Positions 1 through 7,544 of a DNA stretch of 12,987 nt are shown here, one piece after another (positions within the stretch are counted from its first letter, which is position 1; each line of letters begins with the position of its first letter). The notes beneath the pieces are model-generated. The model did not search any database, was not told where the DNA came from, and saw only the letters and a program-made list of their open reading frames with translations. The position numbers were made by a program, and so were the translations under genes. The stretch spans positions 1 to 12,987 of the forward strand of contig CAZMOK010000073.1 in the NCBI GenBank assembly GCA_964567785.1, written 5' to 3'. This DNA comes from CAZMOK01 sp964567785 (GTDB lineage: Bacteria > Bacteroidota > Bacteroidia > Bacteroidales > JAGOPY01).

Positions 1-30
1 GATGTTACGCCGGAGTGTTGACCGGACGAC

Positions 31-58
31 TTGTGAGTGGTATATTTAATTAATTTTG
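31..58 (+). promoter_or_regulatory. Bacteroidota-type promoter for rbfA
   Basis: A -7 box TAATTTTG lies at 51-58 and a -33 TTG at 31-33, separated by 17 nt. This fits the TTG-N17-23-TAnnTTTG pattern known for the primary sigma factor of Bacteroidota. The -7 box ends only 4 nt before the rbfA ATG, so transcription would start at or next to the start codon and the message could be leaderless or nearly so. The motif match is seen; promoter activity is inferred. Confidence 0.6.
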
Positions 59-62
59 CACT

Positions 63-413
63 ATGGAACAGAGTACCAGGCAACAAAAAGTAGGGCGCGT
101 TATCCAGAAAGAAATGGGTGAGATCTTGCAGTTTGAAATGAAGGAAAAATTCCCGGGGATGATGATCACAGTCACAAAAGTTCAGGTAACCAAAGATCTT
201 TCCATAGCCAGGATATTTCTTAGCCTTTTTGGCGCTAAAGATAAACCTGCCGCACTGGAACAGGTTAAGCAAAATGGCGGGGAGTTCAGGTACAGGCTTG
301 GCAACAGGGTTGCCAAACAGTTGCGTATTGTCCCCCAGCTTGAGTTTTTCGAGGACGATTCGCTCGACTATATTGAGAATATTGAGCGTCTGCTTGACGA
401 TGATGACGAATAA
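63..413 (+). CDS. rbfA: 30S ribosome-binding factor RbfA
   Basis: RbfA binds the immature 30S subunit and helps 16S rRNA 5'-end maturation, notably under cold stress. The 116-residue product is within the usual family size and is a single KH-like domain. It begins with the typical basic helix (RQQKVGRVIQKEMGEILQ, residues 6-23). The family segment LRIVPQLEFFEDDSLDYIE (about 87-105) is followed by an acidic tail ending in DDDDE. The ATG at 63 is the only sensible start, and no Shine-Dalgarno sequence precedes it; a TAnnTTTG box sits just upstream. The next gene, an FtsX-type permease, starts 24 nt downstream on the same strand, so the two are probably co-transcribed. I recall this pairing as common in Bacteroidota, although no functional link is known. 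Confidence 0.96.
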   Translation: MEQSTRQQKVGRVIQKEMGEILQFEMKEKFPGMMITVTKVQVTKDLSIARIFLSLFGAKDKPAALEQVKQNGGEFRYRLGNRVAKQLRIVPQLEFFEDDSLDYIENIERLLDDDDE

Positions 414-437
414 CAGTCACTTTCAAATAACCTGATA

Positions 438-1688
438 TTGTACCTCCCTTTTTACATAGCAAAGCGTTACCTGATCTCCAGGAAATCACACAACATCATA
501 AATATCATTTCGATCATTTCGGTTGTAGGGGTTACTGTAGGTACAATGGCGCTTATACTTGTGCTTTCGGTATTCAATGGTTTTGAATCGCTCGTGCTTT
601 CACTTTTCAATTCTTTCAATCCCGACATTAAGATCGAGGCTGCAGAAGGTAAAACGATAAGCACTGCTGGTTTTCCTTTTGGAGAACTACTGAAAACGGA
701 AGGAGTTGCGGGATACTGGGAAATTATTGAAGAGAATGCGCTTGCACGGCACGAGGAAAGTCAGCATATTGTGAAGATCAAAGGTGTAGGCCCCGGTTAC
801 CTTGATAATTCGGCGCTTACGCGTTTCATTGTTGCCGGAGATGCCGCCGTTCAGCAAAACGGCTCAGAGAAAGTCTTTATAGGTGCCGGAGTCGCTTATT
901 ACCTGGGGATATACATAGGTGATTACACACCACCTGTGAGTCTTTTCATACCCAGCCGTACCAGTCGCAGTTATTCTTCATTGCAAACAAATGCATTCAA
1001 CCAGAAGGTTCTGGATGTGGCAGGCATTTTCTCCCTGCAGCAGGAGTTCGACAGGGACTATGTTTTTATTCCGATCGATGCGGCCCGGAACCTGATGGAG
1101 TATGATGATGAAGTTACTTCAATTGAAGTGGATGTTGTCAGTGAAGATGAAATTAACCGGGTCAAATACCGTCTGGAGGAAACCCTTGGAGAGAACTATA
1201 GTGTGAAGACGCGTTACGAACAGCAATCCCTGCTCTACCGTGTCATGCGCTCGGAAAAGTGGGCCACTTTCGTAATTCTTGCCTTCATTCTGATCATTGC
1301 AACTTTCAATGTAATCGGGTCGCTTTCAATACTTATTATTGACAAGAAAAAGGACATTGCCGTGCTTTGGAGCCTGGGTGCCGACAAGAAAATGATCAAG
1401 AGGATCTTCATTGCAGAAGGTATGTTGATATCGGTCTTTGGAGGGATAGCAGGATTGCTTGTCGGCGGGCTTATAGCCTGGCTTCAGCAGCAATTTGGTT
1501 TTGTGCCGCTGGGCGGGGCAGGTGATTCTTATATAGTGGATGCCTACCCGGTAAAGGTCGAGTTGGTCGACTTCCTCCTGGTACTGCTTACAGTGGTCCT
1601 GATCGGTGCGGTTACCGTTTGGTATCCCGTCAGGCAGATCTCAAGGAAAATTCTCTCCCAGCAGTTGAGTTTTTTCCTGATGAGATAG
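438..1688 (+). CDS. LolC/LolE-like FtsX-family ABC transporter permease
   Basis: This inner-membrane permease resembles the LolC/LolE family, which extracts lipoproteins for transfer to the outer membrane together with the ATPase LolD. Four membrane segments are visible: about 20-46, 275-300, 328-349 and 376-396. The first is separated from the rest by a large periplasmic domain, the standard MacB/FtsX topology. The stretch KKDIAVLWSLGADKKMIKR (about 303-321) is the cytoplasmic coupling region typical of the family. Length (416 residues) is normal. The start is TTG at 438: translation from it gives MYLPFYIAKRYLISRKSHN, the usual N-terminus, and no ATG or GTG lies between it and the rbfA stop. 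No ATPase gene is adjacent. Family assignment is firm; the lipoprotein substrate is inferred, since related permeases move other cargo. Confidence 0.88.
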   Translation: MYLPFYIAKRYLISRKSHNIINIISIISVVGVTVGTMALILVLSVFNGFESLVLSLFNSFNPDIKIEAAEGKTISTAGFPFGELLKTEGVAGYWEIIEENALARHEESQHIVKIKGVGPGYLDNSALTRFIVAGDAAVQQNGSEKVFIGAGVAYYLGIYIGDYTPPVSLFIPSRTSRSYSSLQTNAFNQKVLDVAGIFSLQQEFDRDYVFIPIDAARNLMEYDDEVTSIEVDVVSEDEINRVKYRLEETLGENYSVKTRYEQQSLLYRVMRSEKWATFVILAFILIIATFNVIGSLSILIIDKKKDIAVLWSLGADKKMIKRIFIAEGMLISVFGGIAGLLVGGLIAWLQQQFGFVPLGGAGDSYIVDAYPVKVELVDFLLVLLTVVLIGAVTVWYPVRQISRKILSQQLSFFLMR

Positions 1689-1724
1689 GTAAAACGGAGT
1701 CATTAAATGTTAACCGTTAGTTAA

Positions 1725-1758
1725 TTGTCTTTAAAGTACCTGAAAAAAGGTAATTTTG
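1725..1758 (+). promoter_or_regulatory. Bacteroidota-type promoter for the C25 protease
   Basis: A -7 box TAATTTTG at 1751-1758 is preceded 23 nt upstream by TTG at 1725-1727, at the long end of the known spacing range. The box lies in the 95-nt spacer after the permease gene, 25 nt before the protease ATG, so a short leader of roughly 20 nt is expected. It indicates that the protease is transcribed independently of rbfA and the permease. Confidence 0.5.
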
Positions 1759-1783
1759 TTGATCAATCCAATCACAGATTAGC

Positions 1784-4700
1784 ATGAAAAAATTTACACT
1801 TATATTCTTATTTATAACGGCTTTTATCCCATTTCTGCTTGCCGGTGGCTACCAGCTTGACTATGAAAGAAAGTCGGCCGATGTAAGGCAGGTCAATTTT
1901 ACGATGGAAGATTTCTCCATTGATGTTCAAAACATCGGCGGAACACTTTATTCCACCATTGTTTTTGAAAGCAGTGCGCTTACCAAAAAGAAAGGATATG
2001 CCGAACTGCCCTATGTGGGAGCCACGGTAATGATCGACCCGGTAAGGAATGTTAATATGATAATTACTCCGGGCGAATACGAAGAGATCGATCTGAAAGC
2101 ACCGCTCCTTCCTTCCAGGGGGGTGATCTACAGGGACCAGGGCCCCTCTTCCATACCTTACGTTATTGACCCGAATTCGATCACCGATTCATGGTACCCC
2201 GGTCATGTGGCTGAGATGACGGATCCTTTCATCATCCGTGATATCAGGGGTGTAAGCGCCTACCTGTATCCGTTCCAGTATAATGCTGCCAAACAGGTAC
2301 TCAGGATATACAAGTCATTCAAAGTTGAACTTATACAGAACAACACAAATCCTGTAAACCCCCTCCTGAACGAAGTCAGTTCAATCAACAGGGAAATGCA
2401 TGGTATCTATAAGTCAGTTTTTATTAACTACCCGGATGACTTTTCAGGCAGGGATGACCTTACCGTTGGTGAATACGGGGATATCCTCGTCATAACAACA
2501 GCGAGGGACGAAAGCGCCATCCAGCCCTGGATCGATTGGAAGCGTCAGAAGGGCTATAACATTATCAAAGAGGTTGTTGCAACAGGTACCGAGGTCAATC
2601 AGCTTGTACAGGATGCCTATGATGCCAACAATAACCTGCTGTACGTGCAGATGGTGGGCGACTGGGCCGATATCCAGTGCGAAACGCTCAATTTCGGAGC
2701 GCCGATGGATCCCCAGGTAGGCTGTGTGGTTGGGAATGATGAATATGCAGATATTGCCGTCGGAAGGATCTCGGCCAACTCACCGGCCGATGTAACCGTC
2801 CAGGTAAATAAGATCATAAACTATGAAAAGGAGCCGGAAATTGGCGGTACCTGGTATTCAGTGGTCACCGGGATTGCCTCAAACGAAGGGGCCGGGATTG
2901 GCGACGACGGCGAATCCGACTGGCAGCATAATGATGTGATCTGGAACGACAAGCTCGATCCTTTCACTTTCGACAATTATAATCCCATTTACGATCCGGG
3001 AGCTTCATCAAGCATGGTTTCCAATGCGGTAAATGCCGGTACAAGTGTCATAAATTACACTGGACACGGTTCTATGACGAGCTGGGGTACCTCGGGTTTC
3101 AGCAACAGCAATGTTGCAAACCTGACAAACGGCAACATGCTTCCCTGGATCGTATCGGTTGCCTGTAACAACGGTGATTTCCACCAGGGTACCTGCTTTG
3201 CCGAAGCATGGGTGAGAAAAGAGGACGGCGGGGCTGTGATGATGCTGGCAGCCTCGATCAGTCAGCCCTGGGCACCGCCGATGCGCGGCCAGGACTATTT
3301 CATGGATGTGCTGATAGGAGGGTATGATTATAACGCCTACCCCGATCAGAGCGGGATCAGTACCGAAGAGCAGCGTACCACCATTGGCGCCGTTGTTTTC
3401 AACGGCCTGACATTGATGACCACTGAGTCAGGCGGATACAGCGACTGGGAGACTGCCAAGACCTGGAACACATTCGGTGATCCCTCCATGCAATTGAGGA
3501 CAGCAACACCCATACCACCGGTGCTCTCAAGTACGGTGGTTATGTCGGGCATTCCCTTTACCACTATGGTATCAACCGGTGCAGGTGCTTTCGAGGGTGC
3601 CATGGTTGCCCTCACACAGGGTGATTCAACGTACAGTGGGGTAACCGATGTTACGGGAAATGTTACCATCAACCACAATCTCGACCCGGGTGATGCCTTG
3701 CTGGTAGTGACCGGATTCAACCTGGAAACCATTTACGATACCGTAACGGTTATCCCTCCCGACGGGCCTTATGTGATCTTCGATTCGCTGGTTGTGAACG
3801 ATGCGAACGGTAATGGCAACGGCATGCTGGATTATGCCGAACAGGCCTATCTTTCGGTAGCGCTGAAAAATGTCGGGGCTGAAGATGCCACTGATGTTTC
3901 AGCAACGATTTCAACAGGTGACGAGTACGTGACCCTGATCGACAGCCTTGAAAATTACGGCACCATACCGGCCGGAGGATCCGTATATATTGAAAATGCT
4001 TTTGAAGTTCTGGCCTCGGAAGACCTGGAAGACCTTCACATGATCCTTTTCGATCTCGAGGCAGAATCGGCTTCCTCCGATGAAACCTGGATGAGTTCAT
4101 TTACCATAACAGGTCATGCTGCAGAGTTATTCTACGATGGTTACGCAATAACCGATACTTCAGGCAATGGTAACGGCAGGATAGACCCCGGTGAAACTGT
4201 CCAGCTTCATCTTTCAACGATCAACACCGGCTCGGCAGAAGCATTTGACGCCAGCGGATTGCTTTCCTCTGAAAGCATGTATATTTCCATTGAGATCGAT
4301 TCGATCTTTTACGGTGATGTCCAGCCGGGCGACACCGCAGTTGTGACTTTCAACGTAACAGCAGACGAAGGCACGCCGGAAGGCCACTCGGCACCGTTCA
4401 GCTACATGATGGATGCCGGTTACAGCATTTCGGCAGGGGACGACTTTTTCCTCGTAGTGGGACAGATACCGGTGCTTGTAGTCGACCTTGACCAGAACAC
4501 ACCTTCACCTTCACCTATACTGGTGAGCCTTGAAAACCTGGGTGTGGGAAGTGACCATTTCGATGCTTTCCCCGAAAACCTGGAGCTTTACTCCTCGGTC
4601 TTTGTTTGCCTGGGAACCTATCCTGAAAATACTGTCCTTAGCGCCGACCAGGGTCAGCGGCTTGCCGATTACCTGGCAAATGGCGGGAATATTTACATGG

Positions 4701-5380
4701 AAGGCGGCGATACCTGGTATTACGACCAGATTTCGACCCCAACACCCGTACATCCTATGTTCAGCATCAACGGAATTGCCGATGGCACCGGTGATCTTAT
4801 CCAGGTGATGGGAATGTCAGGCTCGATGTGCGAGAACATGAACTATGCCTATAACGGTGATAACAGCTATATCGACCACATAGAAGCCCTTCCCGGCGCT
4901 GAAGACGTATTCGAAAACTCCAACCCGTCGTACATCTGCGCCGTTATGAATGATGCCGGTGAATACAAGACTGTCGGCTCTTCTTTTGAGTTTGGCGGGC
5001 TCGAAGACGGAGAGTACACAAAGGATGACTATATGATCGAGATCCTCTCCTTCTTTGGTATCGAAGGCGTATGGACCGGAACAGACGTCAGGTTGTCTGA
5101 TGAACTGAAAGAAAGCCTGGTAATCGCACCCAACCCGGTCACTCCTTCTACGTTCCTGACTTTCAACCTGGTTCGCTCATCGATGGTCAGGACCGAAGTT
5201 TTCAATCTCGGCGGTCAGAAGGTCGCTACGCTGATCGAACGGAGCATGAACAAAGGGGTGCACAGGATCAACTGGAACGGCAGCGATGATTCCGGAAGCC
5301 GCTTGCCCGGTGGTGTGTATTTTGTTAAGATACAGACAGACAGGGCGTCGGTTACGAGGAAGGTTGTGGTCCTGAACTAA
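1784..5380 (+). CDS. Secreted gingipain-family (C25) cysteine protease with T9SS sorting domain
   Basis: A predicted extracellular or cell-surface endopeptidase of 1198 residues. A Sec signal peptide (1-20, cleavage after LLA) leads a propeptide-like region (about 25-215) and a C25 caspase-like domain (about 230-572). The catalytic dyad is visible as His428 in NYTGHGS and Cys461 in SVACNNGDF. Their 33-residue spacing equals that of RgpB His211/Cys244. The domain closes with FGDPSMQL. Then come an Ig-like segment (about 585-657), two repeated domains (about 665-770 and 783-890), each opening with a D-x-x-G-N-G-N-G-x-x-D loop, and an alpha/beta segment (about 895-1095) resembling a glutamine-amidotransferase-like fold. 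The last 90 residues (IAPNPV near 1114, GGVYFVKI near 1176, final KVVVLN) match a type A T9SS C-terminal signal. Cleavage specificity cannot be read from sequence, and no T9SS component gene is nearby. Confidence 0.94.
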   Translation: MKKFTLIFLFITAFIPFLLAGGYQLDYERKSADVRQVNFTMEDFSIDVQNIGGTLYSTIVFESSALTKKKGYAELPYVGATVMIDPVRNVNMIITPGEYEEIDLKAPLLPSRGVIYRDQGPSSIPYVIDPNSITDSWYPGHVAEMTDPFIIRDIRGVSAYLYPFQYNAAKQVLRIYKSFKVELIQNNTNPVNPLLNEVSSINREMHGIYKSVFINYPDDFSGRDDLTVGEYGDILVITTARDESAIQPWIDWKRQKGYNIIKEVVATGTEVNQLVQDAYDANNNLLYVQMVGDWADIQCETLNFGAPMDPQVGCVVGNDEYADIAVGRISANSPADVTVQVNKIINYEKEPEIGGTWYSVVTGIASNEGAGIGDDGESDWQHNDVIWNDKLDPFTFDNYNPIYDPGASSSMVSNAVNAGTSVINYTGHGSMTSWGTSGFSNSNVANLTNGNMLPWIVSVACNNGDFHQGTCFAEAWVRKEDGGAVMMLAASISQPWAPPMRGQDYFMDVLIGGYDYNAYPDQSGISTEEQRTTIGAVVFNGLTLMTTESGGYSDWETAKTWNTFGDPSMQLRTATPIPPVLSSTVVMSGIPFTTMVSTGAGAFEGAMVALTQGDSTYSGVTDVTGNVTINHNLDPGDALLVVTGFNLETIYDTVTVIPPDGPYVIFDSLVVNDANGNGNGMLDYAEQAYLSVALKNVGAEDATDVSATISTGDEYVTLIDSLENYGTIPAGGSVYIENAFEVLASEDLEDLHMILFDLEAESASSDETWMSSFTITGHAAELFYDGYAITDTSGNGNGRIDPGETVQLHLSTINTGSAEAFDASGLLSSESMYISIEIDSIFYGDVQPGDTAVVTFNVTADEGTPEGHSAPFSYMMDAGYSISAGDDFFLVVGQIPVLVVDLDQNTPSPSPILVSLENLGVGSDHFDAFPENLELYSSVFVCLGTYPENTVLSADQGQRLADYLANGGNIYMEGGDTWYYDQISTPTPVHPMFSINGIADGTGDLIQVMGMSGSMCENMNYAYNGDNSYIDHIEALPGAEDVFENSNPSYICAVMNDAGEYKTVGSSFEFGGLEDGEYTKDDYMIEILSFFGIEGVWTGTDVRLSDELKESLVIAPNPVTPSTFLTFNLVRSSMVRTEVFNLGGQKVATLIERSMNKGVHRINWNGSDDSGSRLPGGVYFVKIQTDRASVTRKVVVLN

Positions 5381-6090
5381 TCCACATTATTCTGTATAAC
5401 AAGCTCAAGGGAGCTGAGCTCGAGGGCGACGAGGTTGCCGAAACCGTCTTTGCCATCCATATAAACCCCGTTGTCGAGGTCGATGAAGGGAAAGTTCTCC
5501 GATCCCTTTACCAGGTTAATAAAATCGAGGCTTACCGGCACATGGCCATGGACCACCTTCCGGTTTTCTATCTTTGAAAGGTCGGCCTGGAAATCCTTGA
5601 CCCACATCATGGCGTGAGTGTCGCTGAATGGGTCTTCAATTTCAAAATTCAGGCCTGCATGCACCAGCACATGCCCGTCGAGTTCAATATAATATTCAAG
5701 TGAATCAAGCCAGTTTACGTACTCTTCGGGCAGTTCCTCCACATTTTTCAGGCCGAAGCTGCTCATGGTCGTCTTACCGCCATATTTGTACCACTCTTTC
5801 CTGAGGTAATTTCCAACAGGCAGGCCAAGGAAGTGCCCGGGGACACGTTCTTTGTTGTAGAGCCTCAGCAGGTAATCCTCGTGGTTCCCGCGCAGGAGTC
5901 TGATATTGAATTCATCTTCCTGAAGACTGATGATGTAATCGATCACCCCCTTCGAATCGGGCCCCCGGTCGATGTAATCGCCGAGGAAGTAAAGCCGGTC
6001 GCTTCTCGACGGCCTGATCAGTTCTTCTACAAGTGCCCTTAATGTTTTTGCGTACCCGTGTATATCCGGTATAACCCAGTTTTTGGCCAT
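5377..6090 (-). CDS. PPP-family metallophosphatase (Ser/Thr phosphatase or Ap4A hydrolase-like)
   Basis: A cytosolic dinuclear-metal phosphoesterase of 237 residues. The full set of PPP signatures is present: DIHG (9-12), GDYIDRGPDSKGV (37-49), LRGNHED (66-72), HAG (144-146) and HGHVPV (181-186). Putative metal ligands are Asp9, His11, Asp38, Asn69, His144 and His181, with His70 as general acid. This family includes bacterial serine/threonine phosphatases such as PrpA/PrpB and symmetrical Ap4A hydrolases (ApaH); sequence alone does not decide between them. The ATG lies 8 nt after the gpmA stop, indicating one transcript with gpmA. The gene's TAG stop overlaps the TAA of the convergent protease gene within the four bases CTAA, leaving no space for a terminator between them. 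No signal peptide or membrane segment is seen. Confidence 0.87.
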   Translation of the reverse strand: MAKNWVIPDIHGYAKTLRALVEELIRPSRSDRLYFLGDYIDRGPDSKGVIDYIISLQEDEFNIRLLRGNHEDYLLRLYNKERVPGHFLGLPVGNYLRKEWYKYGGKTTMSSFGLKNVEELPEEYVNWLDSLEYYIELDGHVLVHAGLNFEIEDPFSDTHAMMWVKDFQADLSKIENRKVVHGHVPVSLDFINLVKGSENFPFIDLDNGVYMDGKDGFGNLVALELSSLELVIQNNVD

Positions 6091-6098
6091 TCAGTCGT

Positions 6099-6845
6099 TT
6101 AACGTTTCTTCGCCTGGTTGGCGACTTTATCCATCAGTTCCCTGATCTTTTCGGGATCGCCAAGGAAATAATCTTTCTGCAGTTTCAGGTTGTCGTCAAA
6201 TTCAAAAACATATGGGATTCCGGTGGGTATGTTAAATTTGAGGATCTCTTCTTCACTCATTCCTTTAAGGTACATTACCACAGCCCTGAGGCTGTTGCCG
6301 TGTGCTGCCACCAGCACTTCTTTCTCCTTTTTCAGGGTTTCAGAGATCTCAGATTCCCAGTAAGGTACCATTCTCTCCACAACTTCCTTGAGTGATTCGG
6401 TGCGAGGGATATCCTTGTCGTCCAGATCGCTGTACCTCGGATCGAACTTTGTATTCCGTTTATCATCCTCTTCTATCGGTGGGGGAGGCGTGTCGAAACT
6501 CCTTCTCCATTGCAGTACCTGGTCATCGCCGTACTTTTCTGCAGTTTCAGCTTTGTTGAGTCCCTGCAGCATACCGTAATGCTTTTCATTCAGGCGCCAG
6601 GTCTTCAGCTCGGGAATGTACATCATGTCCATCTCTTCAAGCGCGAGCCATAAGGTCTTTATAGCTCTTGTGAGATAGGAGGTATATGCGATCTTGAATT
6701 TGAAGTTATTTTCTTTCAATACTTTACCGGCCTCAATGGCTTCCTTTGCACCCTGTTCTGAAAGGGGAACATCCGTCCAACCGGTAAAGCGGTTTTCTTT
6801 GTTCCAGACACTCTCTCCGTGACGCAGCAGTACGAGTTTCAGCAT
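6099..6845 (-). CDS. gpmA: 2,3-bisphosphoglycerate-dependent phosphoglycerate mutase
   Basis: This enzyme interconverts 3- and 2-phosphoglycerate in glycolysis and gluconeogenesis through a phosphohistidine. At 248 residues it is close to the E. coli enzyme (250). The phosphohistidine motif LLRHGESVWN (6-15, His9), the family stretch ENRFTGWTDVPLSEQG (17-32), RLNEKHYGMLQGLNK (84-98) with the catalytic-region Glu87, and the second catalytic histidine in AAHGNSLRA (His182) are all present. An in-frame start 13 codons upstream is possible, but homologues begin at MLKLVLLRHGES, and the extension would be encoded by the presumed -7 box, so ATG at 6845 is chosen. No Shine-Dalgarno is evident. The gene leads a two-gene unit with the PPP phosphatase and faces sufE across a 116-nt divergent spacer. 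Confidence 0.97.
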   Translation of the reverse strand: MLKLVLLRHGESVWNKENRFTGWTDVPLSEQGAKEAIEAGKVLKENNFKFKIAYTSYLTRAIKTLWLALEEMDMMYIPELKTWRLNEKHYGMLQGLNKAETAEKYGDDQVLQWRRSFDTPPPPIEEDDKRNTKFDPRYSDLDDKDIPRTESLKEVVERMVPYWESEISETLKKEKEVLVAAHGNSLRAVVMYLKGMSEEEILKFNIPTGIPYVFEFDDNLKLQKDYFLGDPEKIRELMDKVANQAKKR

Positions 6846-6861
6846 AGTTTCAAAATTTTTG

Positions 6862-6869
6862 CAAAAATA
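6862..6869 (-). promoter_or_regulatory. -7 promoter box for gpmA
   Basis: On the - strand this reads TATTTTTG followed by C, matching TAnnTTTG, and it ends 16 nt before the gpmA ATG. No TTG is found at the expected 17-23 nt spacing, so the -33 element is weak or absent. The box supports the shorter gpmA start at 6845. Confidence 0.5.
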
Positions 6870-6937
6870 GCTAATTTTTCTCAAAGCTCCTTGCTATTCA
6901 ACGGTGCACAGGAAAGGTTATTTTGATGCTAAATCAC

Positions 6938-6945
6938 TACTTTTG
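6938..6945 (+). promoter_or_regulatory. -7 promoter box for sufE
   Basis: TACTTTTG followed by C matches TAnnTTTG and ends 16 nt before the sufE ATG at 6962. A TTTG at 6922-6925 lies only 12 nt upstream, too close for a standard -33 element. The box argues for the ATG at 6962 and against the upstream in-frame starts at 6923 and 6926. It also suggests that sufE has its own transcript, separate from sufBCDS. Confidence 0.5.
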
Positions 6946-6961
6946 CACTAAACCGATAGCC

Positions 6962-7387
6962 ATGAATGTTGAAGAAACTGAACAACAGATTATAGAAGAG
7001 TTTTCCCTGTTCGATGACTGGATGGACAAGTACAACCATCTGATCGAGATGGGTAAATCGCTGAAAATAATAGACGAAAAACACCGCGACCAGCAACACC
7101 TTATCAGCGGTTGCCAGTCGAGGGTATGGCTGCATGCAGAGTACCGCGACGGCAAAGTCTATTTCACTGCCGACAGTGATGCAGTGATCACGAAAGGACT
7201 GGTAAGTTTAATGACAAGGGTATTCGACGGTCGCACTCCTGAAGAGATCATCAATGCAAAGCTTGATTTTGTGGATGAGATCGGACTCAAGGACCACCTC
7301 TCTCCAACCCGCTCCAACGGCCTCATGTCGATGATCAAGCAGATGAAGCTCTACGCAATGGCGTTCAAGGCGAAGAAGGAAGCGTGA
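6962..7387 (+). CDS. sufE: Cysteine desulfuration protein SufE
   Basis: SufE accepts the persulfide sulfur from the desulfurase SufS and passes it to the SufBC2D scaffold in the cytosol. The 141-residue product is similar in length to E. coli SufE (138). The active cysteine lies in LISGCQSRVW at residue 51, the same position as the essential Cys51 of E. coli SufE. The N-terminus (MNVEETEQQIIEEFSLFDDW) and the region LVSLMTRVFDGRTPEEI (80-96) are typical. ATG at 6962 was chosen over in-frame starts 13 and 12 codons upstream because those would place the -7 box inside the coding sequence. The gene is oriented opposite to sufBCDS and converges on sufS, an arrangement that separates its transcription from the rest of the pathway. 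Confidence 0.96.
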   Translation: MNVEETEQQIIEEFSLFDDWMDKYNHLIEMGKSLKIIDEKHRDQQHLISGCQSRVWLHAEYRDGKVYFTADSDAVITKGLVSLMTRVFDGRTPEEIINAKLDFVDEIGLKDHLSPTRSNGLMSMIKQMKLYAMAFKAKKEA

Positions 7388-7407
7388 CGGGTGTTCGGGT
7401 TAAAATC

Positions 7408-7435
7408 GTGAAGTGTGAAGAGTGAAGTGTGAAGT
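7408..7435 (+). repeat. Heptamer tandem repeat, GTGAAGT x4
   Basis: Four head-to-tail copies of a 7-bp unit: GTGAAGT, GTGAAGA, GTGAAGT, GTGAAGT, with one mismatch. It begins 20 nt after the sufE stop, in the spacer between the convergent sufE and sufS genes. It is noncoding; its function is unknown. Confidence 0.9.
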
Positions 7436-7450
7436 GGCTCTTCCAGTCAT

Positions 7451-7482
7451 CTTAGCCTCTTATTTTCTTAACCTCTTATTAT
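7451..7482 (+). repeat. 16-bp tandem duplication
   Basis: Two adjacent 16-bp units, CTTAGCCTCTTATTTT and CTTAACCTCTTATTAT, differ at two positions. They belong to the same low-complexity spacer as the flanking repeats. No gene or promoter is seen here. Confidence 0.8.
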
Positions 7483-7484
7483 CT

Positions 7485-7520
7485 GCTCCGCGCTCCCGTG
7501 CTCCCGAGCTACCTCGCTCC
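7485..7520 (+). repeat. GCTCC-spaced short repeat
   Basis: The core GCTCC occurs at 7485, 7492, 7500 and 7516, with a degenerate GCTACC at 7508, giving a 7-8 bp period. It is a degenerate tandem repeat 24 nt before the assembly gap. Such simple sequence, if it continues or recurs elsewhere in the genome, would explain why assembly broke here. Confidence 0.65.
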
Positions 7521-7544
7521 TAAGCCTCTGCGGTTTCATTATTA

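Noticed and set aside
3..53. A short open stretch in the third + frame (ending YAGVLTGRLVSGIFN then TAA) that could be the tail of an upstream gene
   Set aside because: Only 16 codons are in the window and no family can be recognised. All three + frames have a stop within the first 53 nt, so an upstream gene is possible but its frame cannot be decided.
1689..1750. Intrinsic terminator after the permease gene
   Set aside because: Only a 5-bp AT-rich inverted repeat (TTAAC/GTTAA) is present, too weak and without a T-run.
3346..3732. Long antisense open frames inside the protease gene (also 3750-4100 and 4511-4753)
   Set aside because: They are shadows of a confidently assigned gene, have no recognisable motifs, and show no promoter or domain of their own.
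6846..6884. Thirteen-codon N-terminal extension of gpmA
   Set aside because: The extension is not family-like and would be encoded by the presumed -7 promoter box; homologues start at MLKLVLLRHGES.
6923..6961. Upstream in-frame starts (6923 and 6926) for sufE
   Set aside because: They would place the TACTTTTGC box inside the gene. The ATG at 6962 gives the active cysteine at residue 51, as in E. coli.
7408..7520. CRISPR array
   Set aside because: Units are 7-16 bp and directly adjacent, with no unique spacers and no cas genes.
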